From positions 992,001-1,056,000 of the forward strand of contig CBDAPX010000001.1 in assembly GCA_965198725.1 (NCBI GenBank): 64,000 bases of DNA, given 5' to 3'. This document shows positions 42,458 through 50,954 of this stretch, one piece after another. The notes under the pieces were generated by a model, which was given only the letters and a program-made list of their open reading frames with translations, did no database searches and was not told the origin of the DNA. Numbering within the stretch: the stretch's first letter is position 1; every line of letters starts with the position of its first letter. Both the position numbers and the translations under genes were made by a program. The DNA is from CBDAPX01 sp965198725 (GTDB lineage Bacteria > Pseudomonadota > Alphaproteobacteria > Rhodobacterales > Rhodobacteraceae).

Positions 42458-43290
42458 CCGACCTGCTCCAACCAGTCAGGGGTCAGCGTGCCGGAAAACA
42501 CATGCGCCGTTGGCCCGGTCATCCAGACACCGTTATCGCGCCAGTCCACATGCAACGTGCCGCCATCCAGATCGATGCGCACCGCACGATCCGTCAGACC
42601 GCGCCGCGCCGCCGCAACGGCCGTGGCGCAGGAAGAGGACCCAGAGGCCAGTGTGATACCAACACCGCGCTCCCACACGCGCATGCGGATATGGTCCGGC
42701 CCGACAATCTGCGCCACCTGCACATTGGTGCGTTCAGGATAAAGCGGGTGGTGTTCATACCGCGCGCCAAAAGCCGCAAGGTCCACCGCCTCGGCATCGT
42801 CCACAAAGAACGTGCAATGCGGGTTGCCCATACCGGTCGCGGTCGGGGCCCCCTCGATCGGCAATTCCAAGGTGTCCATCGCTTCGGCCAACGGCACGTC
42901 CTGCCAGTCAAGCTGCGGATGACCCATATTCACAGATGTCAGCCCGTCGCCCGCATCAAACGCGTCCAGCTGGCCGCGATCAGTTGTCAGCGCCAGTTTC
43001 GATTGCCCGCTTTCGGCCATCAGGTACCGCGCGATGCAACGTGTTGCGTTGCCGCAAGCCGCGGACATGGACCCATCGGCATTGAAAAACGTCAGATGCG
43101 CATCAGATAAGCCATCCGAAATCACCGCCAGCTGGTCAAACCCGATGCCACGGTGTCGGTCCGCGATGGCCGAGGCCAAACCGGGCGTAATCTCAACCGG
43201 TTGCGCGCGCGCATCCACAACGACAAAGTCGTTGCCCAGCCCGTGCATCTTCATGAAGGGCAGCCCGTTATGATCCCGATCTGACGACAT
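42454..43290 (-). CDS. dapF: Diaminopimelate epimerase
   Basis: Converts LL- to meso-diaminopimelate for lysine and peptidoglycan. 278 residues with FMKMHGLGNDFVVVDAR, catalytic cysteine in SAACGNATRC and the second cysteine in ASGSSSCATAV. ATG 43290 adds a dozen residues to the common start MKMHG; that internal ATG is also possible. Overlaps mtaB. Confidence 0.96.
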   Translation of the reverse strand: MSSDRDHNGLPFMKMHGLGNDFVVVDARAQPVEITPGLASAIADRHRGIGFDQLAVISDGLSDAHLTFFNADGSMSAACGNATRCIARYLMAESGQSKLALTTDRGQLDAFDAGDGLTSVNMGHPQLDWQDVPLAEAMDTLELPIEGAPTATGMGNPHCTFFVDDAEAVDLAAFGARYEHHPLYPERTNVQVAQIVGPDHIRMRVWERGVGITLASGSSSCATAVAAARRGLTDRAVRIDLDGGTLHVDWRDNGVWMTGPTAHVFSGTLTPDWLEQVG

Positions 43291-43489
43291 GGCGCGGATA
43301 TAGCGACCCGGCCTTCATGAATCCAGAGCCATCCTGTAATTCTTGCGCAATTGGGCTTGACCCACCCGTCACGGTTTCATAGAGAGGCCGTCTATCGGGG
43401 CACCGCAGAACACCTGCGACTCCGCGTCCGATGCTTTCGAATTCGGTTGTTATCCTCATCCGACTCGGCTTAAGAGCATCTTACAGAGT

Positions 43490-43565
43490 GGGCCGTTAGC
43501 TCAGTTGGTAGAGCAACTGACTTTTAATCAGTGGGTCGCAGGTTCGAATCCTGCACGGCTCACCA
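43490..43565 (+). tRNA. tRNA-Lys (anticodon UUU), CCA encoded
   Basis: A 76-base cloverleaf. The acceptor stem GGGCCGT pairs with ACGGCTC. The D arm has GCTCAGTTGGTAGAGC, the anticodon arm is CTGACTTTTAATCAG with anticodon TTT, and the T arm holds GGTTCGAATCC. The discriminator A and CCA are encoded. The tRNA 3' end borders the AT-richer 1.1 kb discussed below. No second copy of its 3' end is visible nearby. Confidence 0.96.
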
Positions 43566-43722
43566 CTGAAATCAAGGACTTAGGCGATGTGAGATCGGAC
43601 AGTACTTGTCGCAAACACCGAATAAGTACAGAAATCAGTAGCCGAAATGTCGATATTTCGGTCTGTTGTGATTTGGCGTCATCGTCATTGCTGCTTGCAG
43701 GGTCTTTACTCCGTTTCGAAGA

Positions 43723-44124
43723 TCAGGCCCCTATTCCATTTAGCCAAGCTGCCAATAGTTGCTCCTCGGAGTACCTGACGCTCTCGCTCTCCGTTCGATG
43801 GTGATCAAGGGCCTTGAGAACTCTTTGCTCCAAAGCGTAGGCATCGGTTTCGCCTTCCCACCGTTTCCGGGCTTTAGCAATCCAAACCTCAGGGCCTACC
43901 TCAGTCGGAATCTGGCAGTTCACCTGCTTTATCCGCTCGTTGATGTCTACCGCGTACCCAATCCTCCAAACATTGGATGAACAGAACCTAAAGGCGTACG
44001 TGAACGCCTCTCTGTCCGCGTCCGGGCCTGTTTCCCCTGTCCTTGAACTGGGCCTAGGGCCAGTTGTCGGATTTCCCGCCGCCCAACGCTTGATCGAGTA
44101 GTTTTGCGTTCGCAATGGGATCAA
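43723..44124 (-). CDS. GIY-YIG/T5orf172-like protein, possibly frameshifted
   Basis: A frame of up to 133 residues. Residues about 41-72 (FTYAFRFCSSNVWRIGYAVD, then INERIKQVNC) resemble the first half of the T5orf172/GIY-YIG nuclease fold: Y-x-F, then IGYxxDxxxRxKQ. ALEQRVLKAL follows about 25 residues later, as in that family. The only start available is a TTG with no ribosome site. Another frame (44054-44281) upstream overlaps its beginning and reads ...DADADLKLHKIPAILPEF, so the true protein may have been made from both frames before a frameshift near 44060. Function not shown. Confidence 0.4.
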   Translation of the reverse strand: MIPLRTQNYSIKRWAAGNPTTGPRPSSRTGETGPDADREAFTYAFRFCSSNVWRIGYAVDINERIKQVNCQIPTEVGPEVWIAKARKRWEGETDAYALEQRVLKALDHHRTESESVRYSEEQLLAAWLNGIGA

Positions 44125-44281
44125 ATTCGGGCAGGATCGCCGGTATCTTGTGCAGCTTTAGGTCTGCGTCGGCGTCAACTCGAGAAAGAGCAACTGACTG
44201 AGATGTAGCGCGATAGGGAAATTGCTCTTCGAGTACGTCGAGGAGCATTGGAGGTGGCTTGAAACGCTGGGCCCGGACCAT
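44054..44281 (-). pseudogene. Short upstream frame overlapping the GIY-YIG-like frame; probable frameshifted 5' part
   Basis: Seventy-five codons from ATG 44281 ending at TAG 44054: VRAQRFKPPPMLLDVLEEQF, then DADLKLHKIPAILPEFDPIA and LLDQALGGGKSDNWP. It has amino-acid usage like a real protein and stops in the middle of the start of the next frame. If one base is gained or lost near the TAG, the two join in the same strand and order. I do not recognise the family of this part. Confidence 0.35.
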
Positions 44282-44709
44282 GAGAATGGCCTTTGGCCAT
44301 CGAAACTAACCTTTTTCATCATAGTCGTGCGAACTGAGCACAGTTTCTCCGATGACATCTACCGTGTCCACAGAAATGCGGCCATTCTCAGCCAAATCAA
44401 CAACTTGCCGCGGATCGGCTCGGGTTGCGGTTCACAGAGTGTACTCACGAACGCGCTGCGGTAGCCCGGAGGATTCCTTACGGAGCCTGTACCGATTTCT
44501 TTCCACTCTGAATCTAATGACAAGCCAGCGTTCCGGGTCGAAGCTCCAGATTCGGGTGATGAGAATCCTCACGTGTCCCAAAATTCCTGACGACGAACAC
44601 TTACGGGTTCTCTTCAAAGCGAGCCCGGCAATGTAAAGTCCACGACAAACTTCGTATTTGACCCAGCCGCACATGAAGCGTTCCTGGGCGTTCAAAACCC
44701 CTAATGGCG

Positions 44710-45048
44710 CTATCTCGAGCTAAACTGATCAAACGCTTCGAGGGCTTTGGCACCAAAAGCAATCGAAGGGCCACCGCCCATGTACCCGATCATTTCCAGC
44801 GCTTCGCAAAACTCTTCTCGCGTCGTGCCCAGTCGGACGAGAGATTTTGTAAGAAAGCCGATGCAACTGTCGCATCTGGTCGAAATGGCGATGCCAAGCG
44901 CGATGAGCTCTTTGGTCTTTTCGTCCAGCGCGCCATTGCGTTTGGCAGCTTTGGACATCGTATTGAAACCGTCAAACAAGCCGGGTGCCTGTGACTGTAG
45001 GTGACCAATCCGCGTGACGGTTTCGCCAAGAAAAGAATTCCAATCCAT
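44710..45048 (-). CDS. Carboxymuconolactone decarboxylase (CMD/AhpD-fold) family protein
   Basis: 112-residue alpha-helical protein with the CMD/AhpD redox pair CDSC in GIAISTRCDSCIGFLTKSL and the conserved histidine position replaced by the LVRLGTTREEF turn. C-terminal EMIGYMGGGPSI is characteristic. Such proteins are either ring-opening decarboxylases or thiol peroxidase helpers; the CxxC argues for AhpD-like chemistry. ATG 45048 is 42 bp from the divergent creatininase gene. Confidence 0.85.
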   Translation of the reverse strand: MDWNSFLGETVTRIGHLQSQAPGLFDGFNTMSKAAKRNGALDEKTKELIALGIAISTRCDSCIGFLTKSLVRLGTTREEFCEALEMIGYMGGGPSIAFGAKALEAFDQFSSR

Positions 45049-45090
45049 GTTGCAATTGTCCTTTGAGAAAGAAGCTTGTTAAGTGGCCAG

Positions 45091-45816
45091 ATGAAACTTG
45101 AAGAGATGACCTGGCCCGAGGTTGAGGCGTATTTGACTGCGCGCCGCGGGGTGATTTTGCCGACCGGTTCGATTGAGCAACACGGACCGATTGGTTTGAT
45201 CGGAACGGACGCAATTTGTGCCCGTGAAATCGCGTGGCAGGCGGCTGAGCTGTGCGATGCCATTGTTGCGCCCGAGCTTGCCTATGCGCCGGCACCGTTC
45301 AACATGAGCTTTCCGGGCACGGTATCGCTCAGCTCGACTTTGTATCGGTCGCTGGCGCAGGAGGTTTTGAACAGTCTGGCGCATCATGGGTTTGATCACA
45401 TTTATATCCTGAACGGGCATGGGGCGAATATTCAACCGCTCACCGAGGTTGCCGCCACTGTTTCCGCCCATGTTCACCTGCGCAGCTGGTGGGATTTCGC
45501 CGAGGTTTCGGCGCTGCGCAATGACTTGTACGGCGCCTGGGAAGGCATGCACGCCACACCGTCCGAGATTGCGATCACGCAGGTCTCGCATCGTGTTATT
45601 GACGACCCGGAACTGGCCCCACCCCGCCAATTATCGCTCGAATACATCAAGGCCCATTCCGGCGACCGGCACGGGCCGCCCGATGTCCATCGCAAAGAGT
45701 TTCCCGATGGGCGCGTGGGCTCTCATTCCGGGCTTGCGCGACCTGAGCATGGCCAACTGCTGCGCGCGGCCGCTGCCCATGCTGTTGCACAAGACTTTGC
45801 CGACTTTTGCCAATGA
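45091..45816 (+). CDS. Creatininase-family amidohydrolase
   Basis: 241-residue metal amidohydrolase of the creatininase/MftE/ArfB family. Metal and catalytic motifs: TGSIEQHGPIGLIGTDA with E and H, NGHGANIQPL with a ligand histidine, and WEGMHATPSEIA. Creatininase itself opens creatinine, but relatives act on formamides and other cyclic amides, so no substrate is assigned. ATG 45091 begins the conserved part. It is divergent to the CMD gene and ends against the ABC permease on the opposite strand. Confidence 0.83.
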   Translation: MKLEEMTWPEVEAYLTARRGVILPTGSIEQHGPIGLIGTDAICAREIAWQAAELCDAIVAPELAYAPAPFNMSFPGTVSLSSTLYRSLAQEVLNSLAHHGFDHIYILNGHGANIQPLTEVAATVSAHVHLRSWWDFAEVSALRNDLYGAWEGMHATPSEIAITQVSHRVIDDPELAPPRQLSLEYIKAHSGDRHGPPDVHRKEFPDGRVGSHSGLARPEHGQLLRAAAAHAVAQDFADFCQ

Positions 45817-46581
45817 TCAACGGCTTTCGTCGGCCCCCATTTTGCGTTCCAGCCAGCGCACAAAGAAACTGATGATCAGAACCAGTACGAGATACTCAAA
45901 GATCAAAAGCGTGTAGATTTCAAGCGGGCGATATTCGGTGACCACCATTTCATTTGCCCGGCGCGTCAATTCCTGCATGCCAATGACAGAGGCGAAGGCC
46001 GACATCTTCACGATATAGATGAACTGGTTTGCGAGTGGCGGCAGGATGCGTTTGATTGCCTGCGGTAGGATCACATATCGCATGGTCTGGCGGTAATTGA
46101 GCCCGATCGTTTTAGCCGCTTCGGTTTGGCCCTTATTGATCGATTGGATGCCAGACCGATAAATCTCTGCCGTGAATGCGCTGTCAGATATGGCCAAGGT
46201 AATGATCGCACCCCAGAACGCATCAATGCTGACCGTGATGCCGATGGATTTCAGTACCACGGGCAGGCCGTAAAACACCCAAAACAACATCGGCAAAAGC
46301 GGGATGGCGCGCACAAATTCGACATAAACGCGGCTGGGCATTCGCACCCATCGGTTCGACGACATGCCGGGCAAGGCCACCATAAGGCCGATCACCATCG
46401 ACATAATGGCGGCGATAACGGACAATTGGATGGTGGCCCAAAAGCCGTTTACAAGAAATCGAATGTTATTGGCACCGGTCTCTGTCGATGGGTCGATGAC
46501 ATACCATCCCCAGTTACCCGAAGATCCGCACCCCGACAAAACGACCAGGGATAGAAGAAGAACCGTTGTTTTGAAGGTCAT
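45817..46581 (-). CDS. Amino-acid ABC transporter permease with N-terminal lipobox-like segment
   Basis: 254-residue HisM/GlnP-type permease: membrane helices at about 42-62, 75-95 and onward, the EAA loop in EAAKTIGLNYRQTMRYVILPQAIKRILPP, and SAFTAEIYRSGIQSI. The start at 46581 is MTFKTTVLLLSLVVLSGCGS, a lipoprotein-like segment ending in LSGC. It is the only permease in the cluster, so it may act as a homodimer. It lies 10 bp after the ATPase gene on the same strand. The substrate is a polar amino acid or analogue. Confidence 0.85.
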   Translation of the reverse strand: MTFKTTVLLLSLVVLSGCGSSGNWGWYVIDPSTETGANNIRFLVNGFWATIQLSVIAAIMSMVIGLMVALPGMSSNRWVRMPSRVYVEFVRAIPLLPMLFWVFYGLPVVLKSIGITVSIDAFWGAIITLAISDSAFTAEIYRSGIQSINKGQTEAAKTIGLNYRQTMRYVILPQAIKRILPPLANQFIYIVKMSAFASVIGMQELTRRANEMVVTEYRPLEIYTLLIFEYLVLVLIISFFVRWLERKMGADESR

Positions 46582-46591
46582 GACGGGCGCC

Positions 46592-47335
46592 TCAATGCTG
46601 GAGAATTTGGCTGAGAAACAGTTTGCAGCGCTCAGATTTAGGGGCATCAAAGAATTCAGCAGGCGGCCCGGTCTCGATCACCTCGCCATGATCCATAAAG
46701 ATCATGCGATCTGCGGCCTTTCGGGCAAAGCCCATCTCATGCGTGACACAAATCATCGTCATGCCGTCCTGGGCAAGGTCAATGATCACGTCCAGCACTT
46801 CGGAAATCATTTCCGGGTCTAGCGCCGAGGTCGGTTCATCGAACAGCATGATTTTTGGTTCCATGCACAGTGACCGCGCGATGGCGACGCGTTGTTGCTG
46901 ACCGCCGGACAGCTCTGATGGTTTTTTCAAGGCCTGATCCGGGATACGCACACGTTCGAGGTATTTCATGGCGCGCTCTTCGGCGTCTTTGCGCGACATG
47001 CCGCGCGATTTGATCGGGCCAAGTGTCAGGTTCTGAAGGATCGTGAGATGCGGAAACAGGTTGAACTGTTGGAACACCATGCCAACCTCTGCCCGGATGG
47101 CATCGACGGCTTTGTTGTCCTTCATTTCGATGCCATCAACGACGATGGACCCTGAATTGTGCTCTTCCAGCGCATTGATGCAGCGGATCAAGGTCGACTT
47201 GCCCGAACCGGAGGGGCCACAGACAACAATTCTCTCACCAAGTGATACATCAAGATTGATGTCCTTTAGGGCGTGATAGGTTCCATACCATTTGTTCAAA
47301 TCGCGAATGTTGATGACAGTTGACGGCTCTTGCAT
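46592..47335 (-). CDS. Amino-acid ABC transporter ATP-binding protein
   Basis: 247-residue GlnQ/HisP-type ATPase. Walker A is GPSGSGKSTLIRCIN, the Q-loop FQQFNLFPH, signature LSGGQQQRVAIARSL, and Walker B IMLFDEPTSALDPEM with H-loop VTHEM. Drives import through the permease immediately downstream. ATG 47335, and the gene is divergent from the binding-protein gene (47460), so the set is expressed from the 124-bp gap between them. Confidence 0.92.
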   Translation of the reverse strand: MQEPSTVINIRDLNKWYGTYHALKDINLDVSLGERIVVCGPSGSGKSTLIRCINALEEHNSGSIVVDGIEMKDNKAVDAIRAEVGMVFQQFNLFPHLTILQNLTLGPIKSRGMSRKDAEERAMKYLERVRIPDQALKKPSELSGGQQQRVAIARSLCMEPKIMLFDEPTSALDPEMISEVLDVIIDLAQDGMTMICVTHEMGFARKAADRMIFMDHGEVIETGPPAEFFDAPKSERCKLFLSQILQH

Positions 47336-47459
47336 GCACGCTTTCCCTCTGACTTGATGACCGAAGTTAGTCTTGCTTTTGCAATAAATCTATACAAATG
47401 ATCGAAAGAGCAGACATAACACCTGAAACGCACAACAATTAACCAACACGGGAGACATC

Positions 47460-48236
47460 ATGAAAGTCTTTAAAACACTGGGCCTCGCGATCGGTCTTGC
47501 AGCCGGTCTGGTCGCTGGAGCAGCCACGGCACAATCCGCTCTGAACGATATTCTCAGCAATGGCGTGCTGAAGGTTGGCACCACCGGGGACTGGAATCCG
47601 ATGACAGTTCGCGATCCGGCTACCAACGCTTACAAAGGTTACGACATCGATGTCATGACGAAACTTGCCGAAGATTTAGGCGTTGAGCTGGAATTTGTGG
47701 CAACGGACTGGAAAACGCTCGTGAACGGTGTGGTCGCTGGGAACTATCACATGACCGGCTCGGCATCGATCAGCCCGGCGCGGCTGAAGGCAGCGGGTTA
47801 CTCGGACAGCTACATTTCTGTCGAGATTTTCCCATTCACCACGGACGACAAGATTTCAAATTTCGACGGCTGGGACTCGATCAATTCCGACGATGTAGAA
47901 GTTGCAACAACGTTGGGCACAACATTTGAAAAGAACGTCCGGCTGTGGTTCCCGGATGCGGACATCAAAGTGGTTGAGGCACCGGCACGCGGCTTCCAAG
48001 AGGTGCTGGCAGGACGTTCCGATGTGTTCATCACATCAAACATCGAAGGTTCGACTCTGCTCGAAAAGTTCCCGAACCTGCGTCAGATCGGCGTCAGTGG
48101 ACCGCGCGCTCCCACACCTATCGCCATGCTTCTGCCGCAAGATGATCAAGTGTGGATCAACTATGTGAACAGCTGGATCGAACTGCGCAAAGCCCAAGGG
48201 TTCTTTGAGGAAACCGCAGCCAAATGGGGTCTCTGA
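47460..48236 (+). CDS. Periplasmic substrate-binding protein of the amino-acid ABC transporter
   Basis: 258 residues with a signal peptide (MKVFKTLGLAIGLAAGLVAG, cut after ATA), then a type-II binding-protein fold: VLKVGTTGDWNPMTVRDP, GYDIDVMTKLAEDLGVEL, and DWKTLVNGVVAGNYHMTG. The sequence around DWNPMTVRD resembles binding proteins annotated as arogenate/cyclohexadienyl-dehydratase-like, so the natural ligand need not be an ordinary amino acid. Followed by a terminator. Confidence 0.87.
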   Translation: MKVFKTLGLAIGLAAGLVAGAATAQSALNDILSNGVLKVGTTGDWNPMTVRDPATNAYKGYDIDVMTKLAEDLGVELEFVATDWKTLVNGVVAGNYHMTGSASISPARLKAAGYSDSYISVEIFPFTTDDKISNFDGWDSINSDDVEVATTLGTTFEKNVRLWFPDADIKVVEAPARGFQEVLAGRSDVFITSNIEGSTLLEKFPNLRQIGVSGPRAPTPIAMLLPQDDQVWINYVNSWIELRKAQGFFEETAAKWGL

Positions 48237-48251
48237 TCCGATTATTGCGGT

Positions 48252-48295
48252 AAGAAAAGCCCGCTGGCCCTGCGCGGTTGGCGGGCTTTTCTTTT
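48252..48295 (+). terminator. Rho-independent terminator after the binding-protein gene
   Basis: AAGAAAAGCCCGC pairs with GCGGGCTTTTCTT around an 18-base loop, ending in a T-run, starting 16 bp after the stop. It separates the transporter gene from the amidohydrolase gene. Confidence 0.85.
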
Positions 48296-48369
48296 GCGCC
48301 CAATACTATGCGCCGAAAGCCAAATCCGACCCGGTTCGTTGATGGCCCCACCAGAAGAAAGACCGCGCC

Positions 48370-49371
48370 ATGATTTCTGAAAACAGTCGCGTCGACATGC
48401 ATTCGCATTTCTACGGCGGCGGATTGGTCGAGACGCTGCAAAAACGCACCGCGCGCCCGTATCTGCGGCAACGGTCTGATGGGACCGCCGGCATGGTCGC
48501 AATGAATGGCGAGTTTCCCTTTACACCCCAATACCACGATTGGCAGGTCGGGTTGGCCGACATGAAGGCACAAGGATTAACCCACAGGCTGATCACGTTT
48601 CCAGGAGCGTTGGGGGTCGATTTGCTGCCTGCCGAGGACATCGCGACGGCAATATCGGCCTATAACGATCACTTGGCAGAACTGTATCAGATCACAGATG
48701 GTGCGCTGATCGGATTGGCAGGCTTACCGTTGGATAACCTCGATTTGGCCGTCGCCGAATTGCTGCGCATCCGGCGCGATCTGCGTTTGCCGGGGGTCAT
48801 TCTGCCGTCCAACTATTTCAATACCCTGGCCGAGGCAGAAACACTTCAGCCGCTGTTGAAAGCGGCCGATCAGGTGGGGTGCCATATGATGCTGCATCCA
48901 GGGCTGAAGGTCGGACAAGAGCCACCACCGCGGCCCGCCGACCTGATGCAATACAGGTTATCGGCCATCGACGTGCAAAGCAGCGCATCCCAGGTCGCGC
49001 TGACGGTCATTTTGTCGGATATGCTGGACGCCTATCCGAGTGTCAGCTTTCAGGTTGTGAACCTCGGTGGCACCTTGCCGTTTATCTTTGAACGGATTGA
49101 AAGCATTGCCCGGCACCGCAACCCGGACCAGCCGTTTCCGACCGAACGTCTGAAACGGCTTTGGTATGATTGTGCATCCTTGGGACCCCGCGCGTTGGAA
49201 GCCGCGGTCAAGGTATTGGGCGCAGACCGCATCATGTTGGGCTCTGACTATCCGATCTTCAAAGACGACCCATACGCGCATGCGCTTGTCCCGGCGGACC
49301 TGACGAATGAGGAAAAAGACGCCATCGCCTGGAAGAACGCTAAACGCCTGTTCGACGGTTTGGACACCTAG
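48370..49371 (+). CDS. ACMSD-like amidohydrolase (amidohydrolase_2 family)
   Basis: 333 residues with a TIM-barrel metal site: HxH in RVDMHSHFYGGG, a later histidine in MMLHPGL and aspartate in LGSDYPIFKD. Members include aminocarboxymuconate-semialdehyde decarboxylase (tryptophan/kynurenine degradation) and related decarboxylases or hydrolases of aromatic acids. The aromatic-acid type fits the neighbouring CMD protein, but the exact reaction is not shown. ATG 48370. Confidence 0.82.
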   Translation: MISENSRVDMHSHFYGGGLVETLQKRTARPYLRQRSDGTAGMVAMNGEFPFTPQYHDWQVGLADMKAQGLTHRLITFPGALGVDLLPAEDIATAISAYNDHLAELYQITDGALIGLAGLPLDNLDLAVAELLRIRRDLRLPGVILPSNYFNTLAEAETLQPLLKAADQVGCHMMLHPGLKVGQEPPPRPADLMQYRLSAIDVQSSASQVALTVILSDMLDAYPSVSFQVVNLGGTLPFIFERIESIARHRNPDQPFPTERLKRLWYDCASLGPRALEAAVKVLGADRIMLGSDYPIFKDDPYAHALVPADLTNEEKDAIAWKNAKRLFDGLDT

Positions 49372-49373
49372 AG

Positions 49374-49943
49374 TTAGACGGTTTCCGCCTGAACCGACAG
49401 GAAAACCAATTCGGGGCTTTTGAGTTCAACAAATCCGTGGCGCAATTCCGCATCGAGTGTGATCGCATCCCCCTCGGACATGTGAATCAACGTCCCGCCA
49501 TAGGCATACACCGCTTCGCCCTTCATGATCTGGATGAACACTACGCCATTACCGACATAATTCGGAGGCTCGTGTTCCTGACGCTTAAGCGTCACGGTGA
49601 TCGCTTCGAATTTCAGGTCATTGCGTCGATGACTGGCAAGTTGCTGAAAACTGTGACGGTGCCCACCCGCGATGCGCGCCGATTGCAAACCCTGTCCGGC
49701 CAGAGTGAACGTATAGTCGGAATGCGTTTGCGCCACGTCACCAAAGAGGCTGACCAAAGGAACATCCAAAGCGGCTGCCAGCTTTTCCAAAGTTGGCAGC
49801 GTCGCCGAGGATTGCCCGTTTTCAATCCGGCTGATCATAGGAGCCGAAACACCTGCATCGTTTGACAGCTCTTTTGCTGTCAGGCGGCGCGCCTCTCGCG
49901 CACGACGCAGCGCCGTTCCAATGGTATCATCGATAGAGGCCAT
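49374..49943 (-). CDS. XRE-type transcriptional regulator with cupin domain
   Basis: 189 residues: N-terminal helix-turn-helix (LTAKELSNDAGVSAPMISRI, ENGQSSATLPTLEKLAAAL) and C-terminal small barrel cupin (MKGEAVYAYGGTLIHMSEGD, LRHGFVELKSPE). Such regulators sense a small metabolite in the cupin pocket and repress the neighbouring operon. It is 14 bp after the oxygenase gene, same strand, so it is likely autoregulated through the palindrome at 50940-50954. Confidence 0.88.
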   Translation of the reverse strand: MASIDDTIGTALRRAREARRLTAKELSNDAGVSAPMISRIENGQSSATLPTLEKLAAALDVPLVSLFGDVAQTHSDYTFTLAGQGLQSARIAGGHRHSFQQLASHRRNDLKFEAITVTLKRQEHEPPNYVGNGVVFIQIMKGEAVYAYGGTLIHMSEGDAITLDAELRHGFVELKSPELVFLSVQAETV

Positions 49944-49957
49944 GTCGGCGTCCGGCG

Positions 49958-50920
49958 TTATTTGGATTTATGGGCGAACGCTTTGGCAAATCGCCAGGTC
50001 AGATAGTCCCCACAGGTTGTTGCGGGCTCTTTCGGCTCATACTGGTCGCCAAAAATCTCGCGCGCATCGATCGCTGTTTCAGGGTTCGGATCATAGGCCA
50101 GTACGATAGACAGGCGCTCTTTCCCTGACGTGTTTTTGACCCGGTGCGGGGTCGAGTGATACGCATCGTCGGTCCAACGCGCCAAGAGATCGCCAACGTT
50201 GACGATCAGTGTGTCCTCAATCGGCGGCGCCGAGATCCAGTTGCCGTCCAGATCCTGAACTTCCAATCCGCCGACCGAGTCCTGGCACAGCACGGTCAAA
50301 ACGCCGAAATCGGTATGCGCGCCGACGCCAAACTGATCGTCATCTGCGCTTTCCGGTTGATGCGGGTAATACACAAACGAATTGCGGCTCATCGGCTTGT
50401 CGTTGTTGCGCAAAAAGAAATCCGCGTCCAATTCCAACCCCAAGGCAAAGCCGCGCATCAGGTGTTCGGCCACTTCATGCGCCTTGTCGAAATATTCGAG
50501 ACACAGCGTCTCGATCTCTGGCATGTGCCCCGGCCATTTGTTTGCGCCGCGCAGCTCGTGGTCTTGCGGGTAAACGCCATCCGCACTTTGATAGCCCCAG
50601 ATAAAGCTCTCTTTCAGGTCCGCCTTGGCATCGTCTTCCATCTTGGCGCCGCCCATGCCTAGCCAGCCGCGATGATTGCCGGTGATGCGCACCTGTTCCT
50701 TTTCCTCGGGCGCAGATCGGAAAAAAGCCAATGCTTTGCTGCGGGCCGCTTCGATCAGCTCATTTGGGATGCCGTGGCCTTTGATGTAAATGAACCCCAG
50801 ACCGGTATTGGCCGCATGCAGGGCCTTGGCAACAGAGGCTGGATCACTGCCGTTTCGGAGTGCCGTTATATCGACCACTGGAATAGCCGAGCTGTCGATC
50901 GATTGGTCCATTTTACCCAT
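49958..50920 (-). CDS. Isopenicillin-N-synthase-like 2-oxoglutarate/Fe(II) dioxygenase
   Basis: 320-residue non-heme iron oxygenase with the facial triad H-x-D (GVGAHTDFGVLTVL) and H (DDAYHSTPHRV), and RLSIVLAYDP for 2-oxoglutarate binding. The N-terminus has IPVVDITAL, typical of the IPNS/flavonol-synthase class. GGAG lies seven bases before ATG 50920. In this setting it may hydroxylate an N-rich ring or a side product linked to histidine or purine metabolism, but nothing proves that. It follows hutU by 64 bp. Confidence 0.85.
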   Translation of the reverse strand: MGKMDQSIDSSAIPVVDITALRNGSDPASVAKALHAANTGLGFIYIKGHGIPNELIEAARSKALAFFRSAPEEKEQVRITGNHRGWLGMGGAKMEDDAKADLKESFIWGYQSADGVYPQDHELRGANKWPGHMPEIETLCLEYFDKAHEVAEHLMRGFALGLELDADFFLRNNDKPMSRNSFVYYPHQPESADDDQFGVGAHTDFGVLTVLCQDSVGGLEVQDLDGNWISAPPIEDTLIVNVGDLLARWTDDAYHSTPHRVKNTSGKERLSIVLAYDPNPETAIDAREIFGDQYEPKEPATTCGDYLTWRFAKAFAHKSK

Positions 50921-50939
50921 GACGTGGCTCCAATTGAAA

Positions 50940-50954
50940 ATGCATTTAATGCAT
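50940..50954. promoter_or_regulatory. Perfect palindrome ATGCATTTAATGCAT upstream of the oxygenase gene
   Basis: A 15-bp perfect palindrome (7-bp arms around one T) 19-34 bp before the oxygenase start, followed by another half-site-like TTGCATTTT (50959-50967). Its position fits a repressor site for the XRE-cupin protein encoded as the next gene in the same operon. Confidence 0.5.

Larger units (their letters stand above)
43566..44709. other. AT-richer, weakly coding stretch after tRNA-Lys
   Basis: About 1.1 kb between tRNA-Lys and the CMD-family gene is visibly more AT-rich than its flanks. Apart from the GIY-YIG-like frame at 43723-44124 and a short overlapping frame upstream of it, I see no convincing gene, no integrase, no att-like repeat of the tRNA 3' end, and no terminator of note. 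It could be the worn-down remains of an element inserted at the tRNA. Confidence 0.45.

Noticed and set aside
43505..43804. Open frame on the plus strand running out of tRNA-Lys
   Set aside because: It overlaps the tRNA gene and has no ribosome site or family pattern; it is the chance frame of the tRNA and the AT-rich stretch.
44158..44358. Serine-rich frame MSSEKLCSVRTT on the minus strand
   Set aside because: Overlaps the better-looking frame at 44054-44281 in another phase; no family pattern or ribosome site.
44432..44695. Minus-strand frame of 87 codons before the CMD gene
   Set aside because: Basic, Trp/Arg-rich reading with no recognisable domain and no ribosome site; probably chance in the AT-rich stretch.
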